From Rhipidocladum racemiflorum (lineage: Eukaryota; Streptophyta; Magnoliopsida; Poales; Poaceae), in the NCBI GenBank assembly GCA_036346355.1, contig CM070570.1, positions 124,001 through 188,000 on the forward strand: a stretch of DNA of 64,000 nucleotides. Direction: 5' to 3'. The notes beneath the pieces are model-generated. The model saw only the letters and a program-made list of their open reading frames with translations. It was not told where the DNA came from and did not search any database. A program made the translations under genes and the position numbers. The stretch's first letter is position 1, and each line of letters starts with the position of its first letter. Of the stretch, positions 12,901 to 31,600 are shown in pieces.

Positions 12901-14005
12901 TTGGTCAAGGGCAATAGCTCAATGGTTGTCCTCCGGTTAAAGCCATGCTACTGGATATTTGGGCTGCCAAAGGGTAAAGCACTGCTATTGATCTACGCTG
13001 CTACGGATACCCGCAATCCGAATAGGTAAGTACGGATTGCCGAGTGATGAACCGGTCTAGCGAGAGGTGCCGACCCGGCCCCTATGGGTCTAGTATCTCA
13101 GTGATCAATACCTTGCATGCGGGTCTGGCGGCAATCCCCTTTCTACTTCTATTTGCTCTATTCGCATTTTTTTTAATTTTTGCAAAGAAACTACGTTACT
13201 TAATACCCTAATTAGTAATTTAATACTATTGCTTTATCCCTCTAATGACCTAGGGCCCTTCAAATCTCTAATTAACGAATCATCACAGACCAAAAAGGAA
13301 ATGGTTCAACCGCACGACATGGCATCAAATTCATTATCTACCATGTAACCCAATCAATACCGAGCCACTGTCATTATGCCATAACTAGGCATTCAAGAAC
13401 ATCAGAGCATAGCCTAGCATCAATTCATCATGTACTAAGCTCATCCATTCCACAATAACTTCAATGCAAACATTCTCCATTAATCATTCCAGCACATCAC
13501 CGATTATATACTTTCAATCTCAATGCAAGTCAACCATGGTTTCTCACCATATAGCTTAAGTAATAAATCAATAAGGGTAGAGAATAGGGGAATCGACAGT
13601 AGGTGAGTACTAGCACAAATAAATCATTTTGTGAAGCACGAACCTCACCTCCAAATCATGTAGATTAAATCAAAGGCTAGTAATAATAGAAAGAAAGGAA
13701 ATTGGCATGAGGAGCTGATGGAGTTGAGCAAACCCCAAACCGAGAAGAGGTCAGGCAGCCGATGTGCGCGCACACCGCACGCCGGTGGGCACTTGCAGCG
13801 TGACCGAGAAGAAGAGGCCAACATCGCCCTAGAGCGGGAAGGGGGAAGAAACCGAAGGTGTCGGGTCAGGCTAGTGCGAAGAAGGGGAGGAGTTGGACCG
13901 GTAGGGAGAAAGCGGCGACAGAGTGGAGATTGGCGGCCGGCAGTGGCCAGGAAGGTGGCGGTGACGCGGGATCTTGGGGAGGAGCCGGATCGGTGGGAGA
14001 GGAAG

Positions 14006-14042
<37 letters not shown>

Positions 14043-14082
14043 AGTAGAGCCGAATGGATAAGGATTGGGGAGGAGAGAAAAG

Positions 14083-14154
<72 letters not shown>

Positions 14155-15900
14155 GCAGTAGCAGTAGAAAGAAGAAAAAAGAAATGAGAAAAATAAGAAA
14201 ACATTTAATCCTGACATATCATTCAAAATTATGAATTTTAGCCCCTGTCAGACTTAAAGAATCAATAGAAATAATTAAAATCAATTAAAAATGCGAATTC
14301 CGGCCTGTAGACCAATTTTAATAAAGCACAGCCATATAAAATTGAGTAAAACCCTAAAAATCATGAAGTAAAATTTATAAACGCTAAAACAATATGTTAA
14401 GCACGTTGGGCACTTTAAAACATATAAAAACTTATTTGCCACTAAATATGGTATTTCTGTAATTTTTGTAAATAACTTAAATCGGATCATAAATCAACAA
14501 ACGGGTGAAGACGAGTATTTCGAGCAAAATCCAAGCAGGCTCCCTTGTCCATGTTTATGAAATGGTTTTGTAAAAGATTTGTGAACTTGTCAATAATGCA
14601 TGGTAAAATCTGTTTACGTATTAAAATTTAAATCGATGGTTGAATAAACTGATAGTGCAGTTTGAATTCATATTTTGACTCAATCGACAGGTGAAGTTAG
14701 GGTGACTTGTTAAATGGTGGGTGGAGGGTGCCAAGGAGTGAGGTAAGCAGTGGGGCCCTCTACATAGGGATATAATATAAGGCTAAAACCACTACACTCG
14801 GGCAATAAGCCGTATTAAATCGTATCAACCATAGTGTGTGAAAAACAACCAAAAAAGGGTTGCCCTATGATGGTGTTTAAATCTCCATATTTGGTAAGTA
14901 AGATGTGTTAAACTGGATTGCCAGATGCCTAGTGAAGTACACGTTTGATATCCAGTGATGGTTATCAGTGCTATATTTAAAGCCATTCGATGAGTATCTC
15001 TGATTTTTGTGGCAGAGATATGAGTACCTCCGATGTTGTGACGAGGTACAACTGACTAACCCTGGTCATTGTGCTTTCGAATCAGTATAGCGTACAACTA
15101 GAAGGGACCAGGGCTGGAGATTAAATGCCAGAATAGTGATAAATGTTCTGAGTTCTCAATTGCGATCGAGTTCACCACGGAAAAGTGATACAAAACCTGC
15201 AGGGTATAAAATCATGAATTCATGTCTGTCTCCTAGACTGAAGACTACGAAAGTTAATTCTGCCTCATATACGAGTGCTTGTAGATATTTTACAAATAAA
15301 AATTGAACTTCAGATTTTCCTAATAATAAAACCTAGTTTGGATAAGAGGATTTGAGATATGAATTGAGGATTAGAACCGGTGAGGATTCTGGATGATAAA
15401 GTACATAAATGCATACTTGATACTAATGCTTATTGGGTACCTCTTGTACTCACTCTTTCTATAAATCCCTCTTTTGCTTAGATTCTAAGTGCTATAGATG
15501 CTCCGATGAGGAGTGGATGGGGGATCACCCGCAGGACTAGGGTGATGAGGAGGCGGAGGACGACCCCAGGGACTGAGTGGAGTAGTGGCCCTTATATCAG
15601 GGGTCCTCGCTCCCTAGGGTAATTAGTAGGATAAATATAATCTTGAACTTTTGTTGTAAATTATGTATTAAGATATGCAAAGAACTGTAAAACGGTACTG
15701 CGTGTTCGAATGGTAATGGGTATTCTTTGAAGTTTCTCATTAGTGTTCTGTTGCAACACTCTAAAATGACGAATTAATCAATAAAAACGTCGGGCTTACT
15801 CGATGATTTATTAATTAAATATGTCCAAATCAGTATAATTAACTCGAGATTAATAACAACACTTGGTCATCATCTGAGGTTAATTATGCGGGTCGCTGCA
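9928..15900. mobile_element. 6-kb element with long inverted LTR-like arms
   Basis: The left end TGGCGACCCGCC and the right end GGGTCGCTGCA are inverted copies, giving TG...CA termini. TCTTG flanks both sides (9923-9927 and 15901-15905); the matching run can be read as ATCTTG. Inverted homology continues inward in the same block order. Examples are CGTATATGAGGCAGA (10552) against TCTGCCTCATATACGAG (15259), GAATTCATGA (10602) against TCATGAATTC (15212), and GGGCCCCACCGG (11049) against GTGGGGCCCTCTACAT (14752). Each half also has a pyrimidine-rich, GC-rich segment: 11690-12180 on plus, and 13740-14040 on the other strand. No reverse transcriptase, integrase or transposase is visible. The duplication suggests the whole unit inserted once. 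Confidence 0.7.
14083..14154. repeat. (TAA)n microsatellite
   Basis: A pure trinucleotide run of about 24 units, close to a short (AG)n run at 14011-14036. It lies in the right arm of the large inverted element. Poly-Tyr, poly-Ile and poly-Asn reading frames across it are artefacts. Confidence 0.95.
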
Positions 15901-16269
15901 TCTTGCCTGCATTATGTTCCTTGCTTATCGAGAAGCCTTCTGTGCACACAGTTTTTCAATTGCTTTGAAGTGAAATATATGGTGCAAGCCATTAATGAAG
16001 AGGTTCACTGTCGTTGCAGGGCATTCCTTACTTTTGATTTCAGTTGCTAATTAAGCGACTTTTCAGTCATATCTGGGAGGTCGTAAAAGATGGATGCTCC
16101 CAGCTTTCAGCATAATTCTTAGACAGCTTATAACTGTTAAGGAGTACTGGTATCAGATGAAAAATCGAATATATAACAGTGAATTGCCTTATGAATGGTG
16201 CTTGTTTTTCACTTCGTAACACTCTTATGTTCCATTCTTATATTGCATATGCTGGTCAGGTAACTTCAC

Positions 16270-16531
16270 AATGTACATTGGAAGAAAAATCGAATATATA
16301 GCAGTGTGAAGTGTCAATGTACATTGGAAGAAAAATCGAATATATAGCAGTGTGAAGTGTCAATGTACATTGGAAGAAAAATCGAATATATAGCAGTGTC
16401 AATGTACATTGGAAGAAAAATCGAATATATAGCAGTGTGAAGTGTCAATGTACATTGGAAGAAAAACCGAATATATAGCAGTGTGAAGTGTCAATGTACA
16501 TTGGAAGAAAAATCGAATATATAGCAGTGTC
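16270..16531. repeat. Minisatellite with a 46-46-39 higher-order pattern
   Basis: Six copies of a unit starting AATGTACATTGGAAGAAAAA lie back to back at 16270, 16316, 16362, 16401, 16447 and 16493. Copies 1, 2, 4 and 5 are 46 bp. Copies 3 and 6 are 39 bp and lack the TGAAGTG segment near the end. The array is therefore two 131-bp trimers. One copy has ACCG where the others have ATCG. A related single copy lies near 16160. Confidence 0.93.
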
Positions 16532-16619
16532 AATGTAGTGCTCTACATGAAGAGGCTGCCTGCAACTAGTTTTGATGCAAGCCAAGGAGGATTCTCCTTC
16601 CAATGTATCATACTAGGTA

Positions 16620-17460
16620 TATTTGCGCGCTCCGCCGCGCCGCGCAAAATGTGATTCAAGTTTTTATTTCTAAAAAAAGGTAGGAATATCTAAGATAATA
16701 CACTTTTGAAAAATATTAGAGATCGCTCTAGACAATATTAGATTTTGAGTTCCAAAAAAAATTATAGATGACGAATTTAACACCCCAAGCATTGACCGGG
16801 TAATATAAGAGATCGAGCTGAAAAAAAAATTTATCTCCCTTGATTTTTTCACTGGGAAAAGCGAGTAAAAACGCGTAAAAACGGAGAAACGACGGACGGA
16901 AAACGGATTTCCATTTATTTTTTTTGGAAAACGGCTTCGGAGAAAAAACGGATCACGAAAACATTTTTTCCGGGCAAAACGGAGAAAGAAAATGGTCTTC
17001 CATTTTTTTTGTTAAAACGGCCAACGCAAACATTTTTTCCCATGCTCTGAAGAAAAAACGGATCACGGAAATATTTTTTCTGGCCAAAACGGAGAAAGGA
17101 ACGATTTTCCATTTTTTTCTGGAAAAACGGCAAACGAAAATATTTTCCGCATGCTCTGGAGAAAAAACGGAACACGAAAATATTTTTTTTCGGGCAAAAC
17201 GGACAAAGGACCCGAACGTAAACCGCGGGGACCTATCTGCTATAATTTTGGACTTGTTCGCTATTTTGAAAAATTAGAAAAGGGCTCGTTCGCGATTCGT
17301 ATTTAACGGAAGGCTATTCCTGTAAAACGGCAAACCAGGGACCTAAACACGAACGGGGAAAAATATTTTACTCTCACATAAAATCTTTTACTCTCACATA
17401 AAATCGCACAAAGACCTATCCGTAATTTTAAATAACCGGAAGGGGTTTTTCGCAAAAAAT
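16620..17460 (+). repeat. Interspersed repeat with internal ~110-bp units, upstream of RBX1
   Basis: The block holds two and a half near-copies of a unit beginning GGAGAAAAAACGGATCACG, starting near 16938, 17048 and 17158, each with AAAACGGAGAAAGG and TTTTCCATTTTTTT. It continues into ACTTGTTCGCTATTTTG and GGCTCGTTCGCGATTCGTAT. The same features occur in reverse complement at 30540-31600 before DXR, so this is a dispersed family. No coding capacity and no clear terminal repeats were found. The left boundary has the GC-rich word GCGCGCTCCGCCGCGCCGCG. Confidence 0.6.
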
Positions 17461-17774
17461 CGGATGCCACGTGGGACACTGGTTGGACTGCAATCCCTTC
17501 CCCTGTAATAGGGGTTATATTGGGCCAGGAGTAACCTCGCTGGACCGGCATGACGGGCTAACCGTGTAGGCCCGGCCTGTGAGGCTATCTCTCCGTGTTA
17601 GGATTGGTCCCACTAACGGGCCTGTGCGCAAATGGGCCCTTGCTGTGCTTGGCCGCCCATTTGACCACACCACTTTGACATAAATCCCCCTCGTCTCCAA
17701 AAAAAAATCTCTTCCCAAGTCCGAACCCAAACCAAGGTGAAGAAGGCTCCCGAGAGAAGAGATCGATCTTGACG

Positions 17775-23311
<5,537 letters not shown>

Positions 23312-24261
23312 ACTCCTGTGCTGTTGGAGCTTGTTTCTCGCTACTGTTGCACTAGAAACCCAAGTCTTATCATCCGTCAACGGCTCCATCGTTATCTACT
23401 TAGAACGTTTGCATCTACGTCCGCCAGTTGTCATGGGGAGTACTTCCATCCTGGGATTGTGTTTGGATGATTTGTAGAGAGGATATCATATGATAGTAGG
23501 TCTTGCTTATTAATGTTGTGTGGGTATGCACAGATGAGCTTGCTATTGTATTCAGGGATTTCTTCATCTGGCCTTGTACTGTGGTACCGTATCTAAAGCC
23601 TCGTGCTTTTGAATGCATTTCACCTCACCTTTTTAATCCAGTTGTCGCCTTTTAGTCTTGTGTTGGGACATGGAATCGAACCCAGGAATCTCGGTTACTT
23701 TTTTAGTAGATATGTTCACTATAATAGCAGGGATGGTATCAGATCCTGAAATTCTCAAGGTGGTTAGTCGTATGCTCTTGTGCCAGTGATGAACAGCGAA
23801 GATTCCAGTGGTGGTTGGTGTTCGATTTTCATTACAACCAACTGTTGAATTTCTAAGTTGATATATTCTCCCAATAATGAAAACATCAAGTCATCAACTC
23901 TAGTATATATAGACCTTTGGTAGGCCAAACTGTCATGAATACCAACCGGTAGACGAGCGAGCGGACTCGCACGTTGAGAAGGAATGCTTTCAATTCTTTA
24001 GGAAACTTTCCAATCTTCTCTACTTGATTCATCAAAATTTATATGGAACGCACACGATTTATTCATGCAAAAGACATGATTTACATTCAGGAAGGCAGCC
24101 TAGGTGAGCCTCATCTAGCTTAAACTTGAGATCGACCATTTGACCTGGAGCTAGTAGTGTACATGTCGTGTACCTGCACATACTTCATTTCGTAGTGCCC
24201 CCGCCGTATCATGGTAGGCAAGCTAGAGGCATATGCACTTTGCATTGTTGCATGAATCTAG
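23312..24261. other. Convergent 3' flanks of RBX1 and DXR
   Basis: This stretch should contain the 3' UTRs of RBX1 (plus) and DXR (minus). No further gene, RNA or terminal-repeat structure is seen. Confidence 0.5.
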
Positions 24262-27200
24262 TTACACAGGGACAGGACTCAGGCCAGACGATGGCTGTAG
24301 GCTGGCCGCGTACTTCCTCGCCCAAAGATCATAATGTATGATCTCCTCCAGCGATGGGCTTGTTACCAGCTCATTCTGATGGGCGTCGCATGTGAGTTCC
24401 ACCACCTTGAAGATGTCCAAGTAGCTGATCCTGCACACACAACAAAGGGGGGCAAATGACTTGTTGATATGTCTATGTCAGTTTATATAATGTGTGCTTG
24501 AAAAGAAATAGCCGAAGAAACAAAATTTCTCCTGTTTCAACTATTTTAGTACATTGTCTACTTTAGATCAAGTTCAGATTTGCCATTCTATTAAATTTTG
24601 GAGCATTTCCAACAACTGGCAGCCCCTCGTTATGCTACAATATTTATGCCCGGCATGCTAGTTTAAATCAAGATGCTGTAGGGTTATTGTAATCCATGAT
24701 ATAGGTTAGGCTCAAAAAGTTCTTGAGAATATCAGCCTTAAGGACATACGTTCTCCTTTGAACTCAACACTTCCCAAAGTGCAAGAGATACGCATGCACT
24801 TTGGTTGATACCAACGTATTTTTATCGCATTGCTGCAATCAGCAGAATATAATTTCCCTTAAAAATTGCAGAATATAGTTGCGTAAACCAAATAAGAATA
24901 TGGAATCCACTATGCAATGCTTTGTCAAAAAGAAAAGAGGAAAAAGGGTGATACTATGCAGAAAGAATCATACTTTTCACCAATGAACAACTCCACAGCC
25001 TTCTCATTAGCAGCACTCAGAACTCCTGTCATGGTGCCCCCAGCTCGACCAGCTGCGTACGCAAGATCCATCGATGGGTATTTCACATTGTCGGGAGCTT
25101 TGAATGTCAGTGAACCCAGCCTGTATTATCCGATTGCAATTAAACCTTGGTGCGCTGAAAAAGTTTAATCTGATATGGTACTTACAATTTGGGAAGTTTG
25201 ATTGGTTATAGTTCCTTAAATATCTTAACCCGTTGTTCTTTCAACATCTTTAAGGTGAAATGGTGTCCATACCTAACAACCTAAGCATGGTACAGGCACC
25301 AGCTGTAACTAGTTGGTTATTGCTAGCAACCAGCCAAAGACATGGTTAACCAAAGAGTTCAACTTCATACCAGAGAACATCATTTTGGACTGAGTCCAGG
25401 GCAGTGTGTAAATTTGATAGTTTTATGGAATCATGGTTAAGTAGGTTCACATGTTTAAACATTATGGGGGTGGCTGCCATACTGTTTACTTGTTGAAAAA
25501 TGAAATCAGACTCAGATCCATGCTAACTCACATTGACTGCAGAATCAGATGCCCCAGTCCCAAACACAGCTATCAAGCTTACCCATAAATCTTAATGGGT
25601 TATGACTAATAACAGAGAATGTGGTACTGTAACAAGAAAAATACGACTCGTTCTTGGAGGTCATTCTTGAACAAAATTATTGGTGCTACTGCAAAAGTAG
25701 CATATCAGTTCAGGGAAAGAGCTTACTTGCAAAGATCTAGCCGGGGCCAGGAGACCTCGGAGCAATAGATTCTGTCTGGCCAAGATAAGGTGTATAGTAT
25801 TGGTAACCGCATATCTGGCCATCCCAACTGAGCCAGGACGGATGAATCCTGAGGAAATAAAACTTATGAGTACTGAAGGATAATACTAAGCCCATGTAAA
25901 CTCTTGTTAGATCATTTTAGCCCTATCTAACCAAAAGGGCCTGAAAAAACCCATAAATATGAGATTATGCTCGGATGTTCCTCATGTACTAATACTACGA
26001 AAAGAAAAGAAAAAACATGTCAGGATTAAGCATGCACGCGTTACAGTTAGGAAGCATTATACTTGAGCAGAACCCCTAAACATTTGCTTCTTAATAAAAC
26101 AGATAATCGTGTTGTATGACTCACCTGGGTTTCAACCATAGAGTGTATGATAGACTGGGGGTGAATCACAATCTCAATGTTATCATATTCAGCACCAAAT
26201 AAATAATGTGCTTCGATAACTTCTAAACCCTGTAAGATTGAGTTGTCACTTTAGTAATTAAATACAACCAGATAAGATTTGAGTAAATTTCAGAAATTTT
26301 GAGTTAACTCCTAACACCTTGTTGAACAACGTAGCAGAATCTACTGTGATCTTCTTCCCCATATTCCAGTTTGGGTGCTTTAAAGCATCAGCAACTGTTA
26401 CTTCTTTCAGCCTGTCCACTGGCCAGTCCCTGTTTTCATCAACTGATATAAGATGGAGTCCAATGCTTCCAGCAGTACAACATATATAACACATATGACA
26501 GCAGACTTACCTGAAAGCACCACCAGATGCAGTCAGAATAATGCGACGAAGTGCTCCTTCAGACAAACCTTGTATACACTGGAATAGGAGAAGCAAACTC
26601 TGAATCAGCATATGATATAACCAAACTAAACCACAATAACCAGCATAAATCATACCGCCACATTGTTTCAAGTTTTACAGATAAAACCGCCAGTGTATCA
26701 GAGTTTTCAATACCCACTACCATGTACATACCTAACTATCCCAACCTTACACCACACTTGCATCATAATGAAATAAATAACCGTAGTAACAAGTAATTAA
26801 TTTCTGTGATACCTGAAATATTGCAGAGTGCTCAGAATCAGCAGGAAGTATTTTTACTTTGTGTTTGTGTGCAAGGGGAAGCACAAAAGGACCACCTGCA
26901 ATAAGTGTCTCTTTGTTTGCCAATGCTATATCTTTCCCAGCTTCAATTGCAGCAACTGTAGGCTGACGGAACAAAGAAAATAAAGGAAGGGAGTCAGCAC
27001 GTAGTGCCAGACTAACTGGCAATTTAGTTTGCATTCATAGAAAGAACTTCAACAAGAATCCTTTAATTTGTCTACAACTCATTCTGTTACATCCACCCAA
27101 AATGAAGAAAAGTTAGCAATTACAAAATAAGTCAGAATTTCTGGAAATGTATAGGATTAAAAACTATTAAGCAGTCCTAAAGTAGCACCATCAAGGCATG

Positions 27201-29886
27201 ATGGGTTTCCTAATATTGTAGTATAATCCGCAAAGGGGGCCATGGGCCAAGGTTCTAAAAAGATAAGAATAGGATATTGGATAGATGTACCACTACCAAT
27301 TAAGATGTTGCATATCGAACTTTCTTTTTAAATGCCTCACAACAATGTAACTATAAGTTAACAACCAAAAATATTTCAAAGTGTTTGGGACTTTTTTAGT
27401 AGATAATCATTAACTCTACAAAAAAAAAGTTAATTCCGCACGAGTCCATCCAATTCAAGCATACAATTTCCTATAAAAAAATTAGTGCATCCCCTCATGT
27501 AGCCAAATGACATGTCAGAATAATATTCCAAGTGGTACAGTGCTACAGTCTTTATGATCATGTAATGGATGCTGGATGGCCTAATGTTTTGGTGAGATAA
27601 CACTAGTAATATATTATTCAAGCACATATCTCTTCATTGCTGTGCTCACTAAATTCTTGAAACTACTTGACAACCATCAATGCAACAACATATTTTGTAA
27701 CACTAACACCTGATATAAAAGAAAGCACAAAGAAAATATGCAATATAAAAAGAAAACTACCTTTAGTCCTGCACACCCTACTATCCCGGTAACAACTGTG
27801 ACTGCATCTGGGTGGCGAGCAACCTATGGTTGAAGAGTCGAATATTTGTGAAACTTAGAGCAAAGCATCAGTTACTCAAACATATAGGATCATAGGAAAT
27901 GTCTTACCTCTATGACACCTTGCTCCCCAGGAATAATTTCTGGCTTCTCTTCACAATCAGCTAAGGCCTCCTTTAACTCATCAACTAATGACTCATTTCG
28001 TACAGCAACCAGCTTCGGTTTGAATGTTTTCACCTGTTAAATTAAATAGTAACTTACATCCAATTAATGCTCAAATCAGTTGTCCCTTAACATTTTTTTT
28101 AAAAAAAAAGGTGAAAAGGAAGAATCTACTCACAAGATCAGTGTACCTGATCAGCTAGAAGAGTCACATTGGAGCCAGCAGCAAGAGCAACAACTCTGAA
28201 TTTATCAGGATTCTCCGCAACTATGTCCAATGTCTTTTAGTTATGCAAAAAAAAATGAAAAGATAACATGATAAGCACTACATTAGTCGTTCAAACTGAA
28301 GAAAATCAATTTCTCTGGTTTCATATCCATCATATTATGAACTTCAATAAATAGCCCAACGTACGACATGATAATTAATTTCAAAATCCACGCTTATCAG
28401 CAGATAAACAGGTCAACAAGAGATGCGCCAATTCACCAAAGGTTTGATGTCTCAACAATCAACATTATTTGCACAACCAGCACAACAATTGTATGGGTTT
28501 AAAAGGTTGCATCCATGCGTCTTAAGTTATCCTTTTACCTGTGTTCCTATGGAACCAGTTGAACCAACGATGGAGATAGGCTTCGGACCATCCCAAGACC
28601 TCCTACCAGGTTCAGCAACAGCTCGCCCAGGCCACGCTGGCGGTGGAGCCTGCTGCATTGAACAGCACGTCCTTCTCAATGAAATTGCTCTTTTGTCCCT
28701 CCTTTGAAATGTGAAGTCCACTACAATGAAGACAAAGCAAATTAAGACCAGAAAGACACACTAGTTATTAAAGTTCAAGCTAGAATTAAGTCACTACAGT
28801 CAAGAAACAAGGCTTCCTTCAACCCAATGCGATACATCACAAAATGCGCGCTACTTCAGTATGCTAAAGAAACTAGACAAATTTTAGACCCTGAGTTATT
28901 GCTCCCGATCTTGACCATCTACCTTCTGAGTGGACAGATTGCTGGTTTGCTCATTCATGAAAACTCCAGTTCATGTGCACAACCATTAGCCTAAAATCAC
29001 GTCACACGACAGCAGTGCAACTTTATCTGAATAATATCATATCACTAGAAAGCAGAAACGCAATTGGAATCTACGCAGAATATATTCTAGGAACATTAGA
29101 TATTCCAAAGCTTGACGTAGCAAACGGCAAGATAAGTCTCAGATATTTCAGAATTTAATGCACCCACATGATTACAAAAGAAGGCGATTCCATACACGTA
29201 ATACCCAAGGATCTAGACCAAGAAAAAGCTGCATAAAATCCTGCCTTTTTATCTCAAAGAAAGGAATTCCCACTTTTTGTGAGAACCGGAAAAATTCTAC
29301 CTTTTAAGATGTCAAAATCAAAGCAGTTAGGCATCAGAGTTTGCAACTTTAGAGTGACTATATTCTCCAAGACTCGCAGTTCCCATGCACTATGTAAACG
29401 AAGAGGCGACCGCAAAAACAATTTGAATGAAAGCTCAAATTCCGAGCCAAACCAACCCAATCCAAATTGTGGCATAAAACCTTGGAAACTAACAATAATT
29501 CCTAACGGCACACGCCACATGGAACAACAGCACGAACGACCTCATCTTTGCAGAGTGGCATTAACGATTTGCCAGCCTACCGGTGCGATTATCTTAGAAC
29601 GGACGATTGATTGATTGATTGATTAATGGCGAAAAGGATGAAATGAACTCAAAACTGTGAATCAAACAAACAAAAGGGAACGAAGAAAACACCAAAACAG
29701 CAAACCCAACCAACGGTAACAAACGAGAAAACAACAAGAAAAGCTCACACACCGATCCGGGAAAGGAGAGAAGAAACCGCCGAAAGAGGAAAAGATCCAA
29801 CCTTTGAGCTGGTTGAGAACCCCCCTGTTGGAATCCAGGAAGGAGACCGCCCCCAGCTCGCCGGGGAAAGAAACCTTGAGTGCCAT
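24262..29886 (-). CDS. DXR: 1-deoxy-D-xylulose 5-phosphate reductoisomerase, plastid
   Basis: DXR converts 1-deoxy-D-xylulose 5-phosphate to 2-C-methyl-D-erythritol 4-phosphate with NADPH, the committed step of the plastid MEP isoprenoid pathway. Twelve minus-strand exons join in frame: 29802-29886, 28539-28720, 28147-28233, 27908-28033, 27761-27823, 26813-26962, 26511-26578, 26318-26429, 26125-26229, 25727-25848, 24974-25120 and 24262-24430, giving 471 residues, normal for plants. Residues 1-50 look like a transit peptide, ending in the RRTCCSM region. GSTGSIG (81-87) is the NADPH loop. ADSEHSAIFQ (222-231) carries the metal-binding Asp and Glu, and GLEVIEA (from 292) a further Glu. The ending is LQPSSGLSPVPV. 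All key motifs are intact. Confidence 0.97.
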
Positions 29887-30020
29887 CTCGGTGCACCCTG
29901 CTTCCGGGAGACGCCAAGGCAATGGCCGTGGAGCGAGCGGGGGGTGGGGAGGGGGGGAAAAGCGGAGGTAATCGTGGCAGAGGCGGAGGTGGATGGGGAA
30001 AGAAGGAGGGAGATGAGCTA

Positions 30021-30029
30021 CTATATAAA
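30021..30029 (-). promoter_or_regulatory. Candidate TATA box of DXR
   Basis: Read on the minus strand the sequence is TTTATATAG, about 135 bases before the DXR start codon. The intervening sequence is C-rich, as expected of a short 5' UTR. Not tested against transcript data. Confidence 0.5.
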
Positions 30030-30120
30030 CAGGGCAAAATGTGTCGATTGGAGATAAGACGAGACGGGAATCTGAGAATCCTATGGACGCCAGCGGGAGG
30101 TGGTGATATGCTAAAGCGTG

Positions 30121-30122
30121 CG

Positions 30123-30163
<41 letters not shown>
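30121..30163. repeat. (CT)n microsatellite upstream of DXR
   Basis: An almost pure CT run with one TT interruption, about 100 bases upstream of the DXR TATA candidate. It appears as a GA tract on the DXR sense strand. Confidence 0.95.
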
Positions 30164-30539
30164 ACTCTAAGGCTAATGCTAATGGATGATGCCCCTCTCT
30201 CTATCTCTCCGGCTTAGTATTTTTTAATAATCGATAATTTATTCTCATTTACTTATATCATTGATCATTTACTCTATGATATCTCGCTGATATACAATCA
30301 AGCTCTAGATCAAATGTCAAGTTATTAAAGCCGTACCGGAGATCTAACCAGTCCGACCCATTGCTTCACATGTTCAACTGCCATTTCGTAAATACTAATA
30401 TTTCATTATTTATACATTGCTCCCTGTGTTTTTTAATTATTACCGTCTCGAGATAGTTTTTGACCTATATTTTATAAATCTACATTAAAATATATTAAAA
30501 AAATTATAATATTATAAAAGTATTCTTAACTAAAATCTA

Positions 30540-31600
30540 ATGATATTTTTTTCATATTAAATACGAATCGCAAACGAGCCATTTTCTAATTTTTCAGGAT
30601 AGCGGTCAGGTCCAAAAAAATAACAAATAGGTTCATGTTCCTTACGTCCAGGTCCTTTCTCCGTTTTTTCTGAAAAAAATATTTTCGTCAACAGAAATAT
30701 GTGTACAGCTCTATCTCTAGACTTTTTTTCCCAACTCGATCTCTAATCTCTAGACTTTTTTCCCCAACTCGATTTCTATTATTTTTCGAAACGTGTATTA
30801 TTACTCGGTGAACGCATAGAGTGTTAGACTCGATAAAAGAAGGTCGACGTCTCTAATATTTTTTTGGAACATGTATTATTACCCGGTTAACACATAGAGT
30901 GTTAAACTCGGCAAAAGAAGGTTAACCGGGTAATAATAGTGTTAACCAAATTCGTCAAAAGAAAGATGTGTGCAACTATATCTCTCTTTTTTTTGTAACT
31001 CGATTTCTAATAATTTTTGGAATATTAGAGTTGTATCTCTATAGTTATTTTTGCAACTCGATCTATAGTATTTTTTGAAACATGTATTATTCACCGGTGA
31101 ACGTATAGAGTACAACAAAAGAAGGTCGACATCTCTAATATTTTTCAGAACATGTATTATTACCTGGTTAACACATAGAGTATTAAACTCGACAAAAGGA
31201 TGTTGACCGGGTAGTGATAGGATGTTAACCAAATTCGTCAAAAGAAATATGTGTACAGCTCTAGCTCTCTATTTTTTTTGTAACTCGATTTCTAATATTT
31301 GTCAAAATATTAGAGCTGTATCACTATAGTTATTTTTTCAACTCGATCTATAATGTTTTTCGAAGCATGTATTATTCACCGGTGAACGTATAGAGTGTTA
31401 AACTCGACAAAAAAAAGATCTTTTCTCCGTTTTTCCCGAGTGATTACGCAAATTCGTAGATGGCTCCTACCCATCCCATTTTTAAAGATCACTCCGGCAA
31501 AAATGAACTCATGGTTACGCAAATTCGTAGATGGCTCCTACCCATCAAGTTTTTTTGAAATCGCTCCGAAAAAAACATGTTGAGGTCCTCCTGCAGCCTT
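30540..31600 (-). repeat. Interspersed repeat upstream of DXR, related to the one before RBX1
   Basis: Read on the minus strand, 30540-30690 contains ATATTTTTTTCAGAAAAAACGG, AACGGAGAAAGGACC and GGCTCGTTTGCGATTCGTAT, matching 17165-17315. The rest is an irregular direct repeat whose units contain ATGTATTATT, CACCGGTGAACG, TAGAGTGTTAAACTCG and GCAACTCGATCTATA, recurring near 30780, 30870, 31070, 31150 and 31360. A 34-bp phrase (GATTACGCAAATTCGTAGAT...) occurs twice near 31442 and 31512. No coding capacity. Confidence 0.6.

Noticed and set aside
13645..14226. Long frames with poly-Tyr, poly-Ile or poly-Asn runs
   Set aside because: They are translations of the (TAA)n microsatellite and neighbouring (AG)n run in different frames, with no domain.
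16270..16531. CRISPR-like array
   Set aside because: The genome is eukaryotic, and the repeats are contiguous tandem copies without unique spacers.
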